Part shown: piece after piece, positions 21,797 to 22,900 of the stretch
Position numbering within the stretch: position 1 is the first letter of the stretch
How the letters are laid out: each line of letters starts with the position of its first letter
Virus record (IMG/VR): IMGVR_UViG_3300031753_000039
Coordinates: 1 to 22,900 of that record
Strand: one strand, 5' to 3'
Length of the DNA: 22,900 bases
Source of the DNA: a virus
Notes under the pieces: model-generated
What the model saw: the letters and a program-made list of their open reading frames with translations, nothing else
What the model was told of the DNA's origin: nothing
Database searches by the model: none
Position numbers and translations under genes: made by a program

Positions 21797-22669
21797 ATGA
21801 GCTATGTCTCCCAGCAGTTTCTGATTAACGATTGCAGTACGGACGCCAACTTCCGCAGCTGGGGCTCGGCCATCAGCGCGGCGATTTCCTCGATGGGCTG
21901 GGTGTCGAACGGTGACACCGGCCAAGTGAACTGGACGACAGTCACCTCGCCGGCCGCGGGCAGCTTCGTGTACGAGTGCTGGAAGCCGGGCGACGCCGGC
22001 ACCACGTTTGTGCTGAAGGTGGAGTACGGGTCCGGTTCGGGTGCGACCAAAGGTCCGCGGATGCGGTTCTCGCTCGGGACGACCTCGAACGGCGCGGGCA
22101 CGTTGACCGGGCTGCTATCCACCGTGATGGATCCCTCGCTGGCCGCGGCGGCGGGCAACGGCGCGGTCACTTACGACTGCTATTTCTCCGGCGACACCAA
22201 CCGCCTGGGCATAATGGTCTGGAGAAGTTTAGGTGGGAACGGCGCCCCGTTCGGCTGTTTCGTGGAGCGCACCCACAACACCGACGGCACCGATAGCAAC
22301 GATGGCGTGACCCTCGCGGTCTTCTCCAATGCCAACTCGCCAGCCGGCAGCGTCTACCAACAGACCATCGTGTTCGGCGTGGCCGCGGGCAACGTCCCCA
22401 CCAACAAAAGCTACGTGATGATTTGGAATGGGACGAACTCTTCCGGCGCTTTCAACAATGACATTCCGATCACTCCAGGTTTTCCGGATTACGGGCGCTA
22501 CGGGAACCCCATGACCGTGATTGGCTGGGTGCACGCCCAGGACGTGGCCGAAGGCTGCGAGTTCACCACCACGCTCTACGGGGCCACGCGCACCTACCTG
22601 GCTACCGCCCAGTTCAACACCTCTTTCCCCACCAACGGCCAGCTGAAACTCTGCATGAGGTACGACTGA
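21797..22669 (+). CDS. Tail fibre/virion surface protein of unknown family
   Basis: A protein of 290 residues with ATG 4 bases after the previous stop. Beta-rich and Gly/Ser/Thr/Asn-rich. It begins M-S-Y-V-S-Q-Q-F-L-I-N-D-C-S-T-D-A-N-F-R-S-W-G-S-A-I-S-A-A, a segment that looks like a conserved phage fibre head, and is followed by long Gly/Asn-rich strands with aromatic spacing. No enzymatic motif is evident. The run of similar genes around it supports a role in host contact. Confidence 0.65.
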   Translation: MSYVSQQFLINDCSTDANFRSWGSAISAAISSMGWVSNGDTGQVNWTTVTSPAAGSFVYECWKPGDAGTTFVLKVEYGSGSGATKGPRMRFSLGTTSNGAGTLTGLLSTVMDPSLAAAAGNGAVTYDCYFSGDTNRLGIMVWRSLGGNGAPFGCFVERTHNTDGTDSNDGVTLAVFSNANSPAGSVYQQTIVFGVAAGNVPTNKSYVMIWNGTNSSGAFNNDIPITPGFPDYGRYGNPMTVIGWVHAQDVAEGCEFTTTLYGATRTYLATAQFNTSFPTNGQLKLCMRYD

Positions 22670-22900
22670 TGGCGATCGCTGCGACCACTGGCTCGGCGGC
22701 CAACAGCGCCGTCGCCGTCGCCAGCCTAGCTCTACCTTCGGTCACGCCGACCTCCGGCCGCGATGTGGTAGTCGTAGTCGCGCTCGGCTCGACGGCTTCG
22801 TCGGTCAATTCGATTTCCACGTCGGCGGGCAGTTATACCAGTTGGACGCTGCGGGCCTCGAAGAATGGGACCGGAGTTCGCGTCGAGATTTGGACCGCTC
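22669..22900 (+). CDS. Tail fibre-type protein, start of another beta-sandwich module (3' end outside window)
   Basis: The ATG overlaps the previous stop (TGATG) and the frame is open to the window end, 77 residues seen. The visible part (V-V-V-V-V-A-L-G-S-T, S-I-S-T-S-A-G-S-Y-T-S-W-T-L-R-A-S, V-R-V-E-I-W-T-A) follows the opening of the beta-sandwich module found in four other proteins here. No signal peptide. Confidence 0.65.
   Translation, partial: MAIAATTGSAANSAVAVASLALPSVTPTSGRDVVVVVALGSTASSVNSISTSAGSYTSWTLRASKNGTGVRVEIWTA

Noticed and set aside
1-22900. Apparent excess of GGATCC sites (about 18 counted by eye)
   Set aside because: Roughly double a simple expectation from base composition, but the sites fall mostly in coding sequence where codon pairs can explain them, and the count is not a formal test.

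Overview
The window is a stretch of a tailed double-stranded DNA phage genome, or of an integrated prophage. Every credible gene is on the + strand, and the genes follow the classical order of a long, non-contractile-tailed (siphovirus-like) structural module. The DNA is GC-rich (roughly 60-65% by eye) and AGGAG-type ribosome binding sites are common. This points to a high-GC bacterial host that uses Shine-Dalgarno initiation. Two signal peptides ending in A-Q-Q are faintly reminiscent of Acidobacteriota or similar soil bacteria, but the host cannot be named from the sequence. No terminase, integrase, replication, lysis, tRNA or CRISPR element lies in the window, so lytic and temperate lifestyles cannot be told apart.

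Layout. (1) 2-3437: portal protein (5' end missing), a small unknown protein, and a minor head protein fused to collagen-like repeats and a C-terminal virion-type domain. (2) 3463-6433: three consecutive genes whose products all begin with a Sec-type signal peptide. They are built from domains otherwise found on phage particles, one of which is shared with the minor head protein just upstream. This is the most unusual part of the window. (3) 6458-9654: capsid protease with a nested scaffold, a DUF2190-like decoration protein, an intrinsic-terminator-like hairpin, and the major capsid protein. (4) 9655-9797: a 143-base gap that can fold into a cloverleaf-like four-way junction with a competing 13-bp hairpin just before a ribosome binding site. 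(5) 9798-12237: three tiny genes, then head-tail adaptor, head closure, KTSC-domain, HK97 gp10-like and tail terminator genes. (6) 12283-17053: tail tube, tail chaperone pair expressed through a -1 frameshift at TTTTTTG (13219-13225), tape measure (1033 aa), and a small distal-tail protein. (7) 17067-22900: a tail hub carrying an inserted beta-sandwich module, and four tail-fibre or receptor-binding type genes, the last cut by the window end.

How it fits together. Portal, minor head protein, protease/scaffold and capsid build the prohead. The adaptor, closure, gp10-like and terminator proteins join it to a tail tube whose length is set by the tape measure. The hub and fibres contact the host. 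A beta-sandwich module recurs in five proteins: two secreted ones, the hub, and two fibres. A second module links the minor head protein to a secreted protein. The phage therefore appears to place related surface domains both on the particle and, by export, on or outside the infected cell. That role is inference; the domain similarities were judged by eye and need profile searches.
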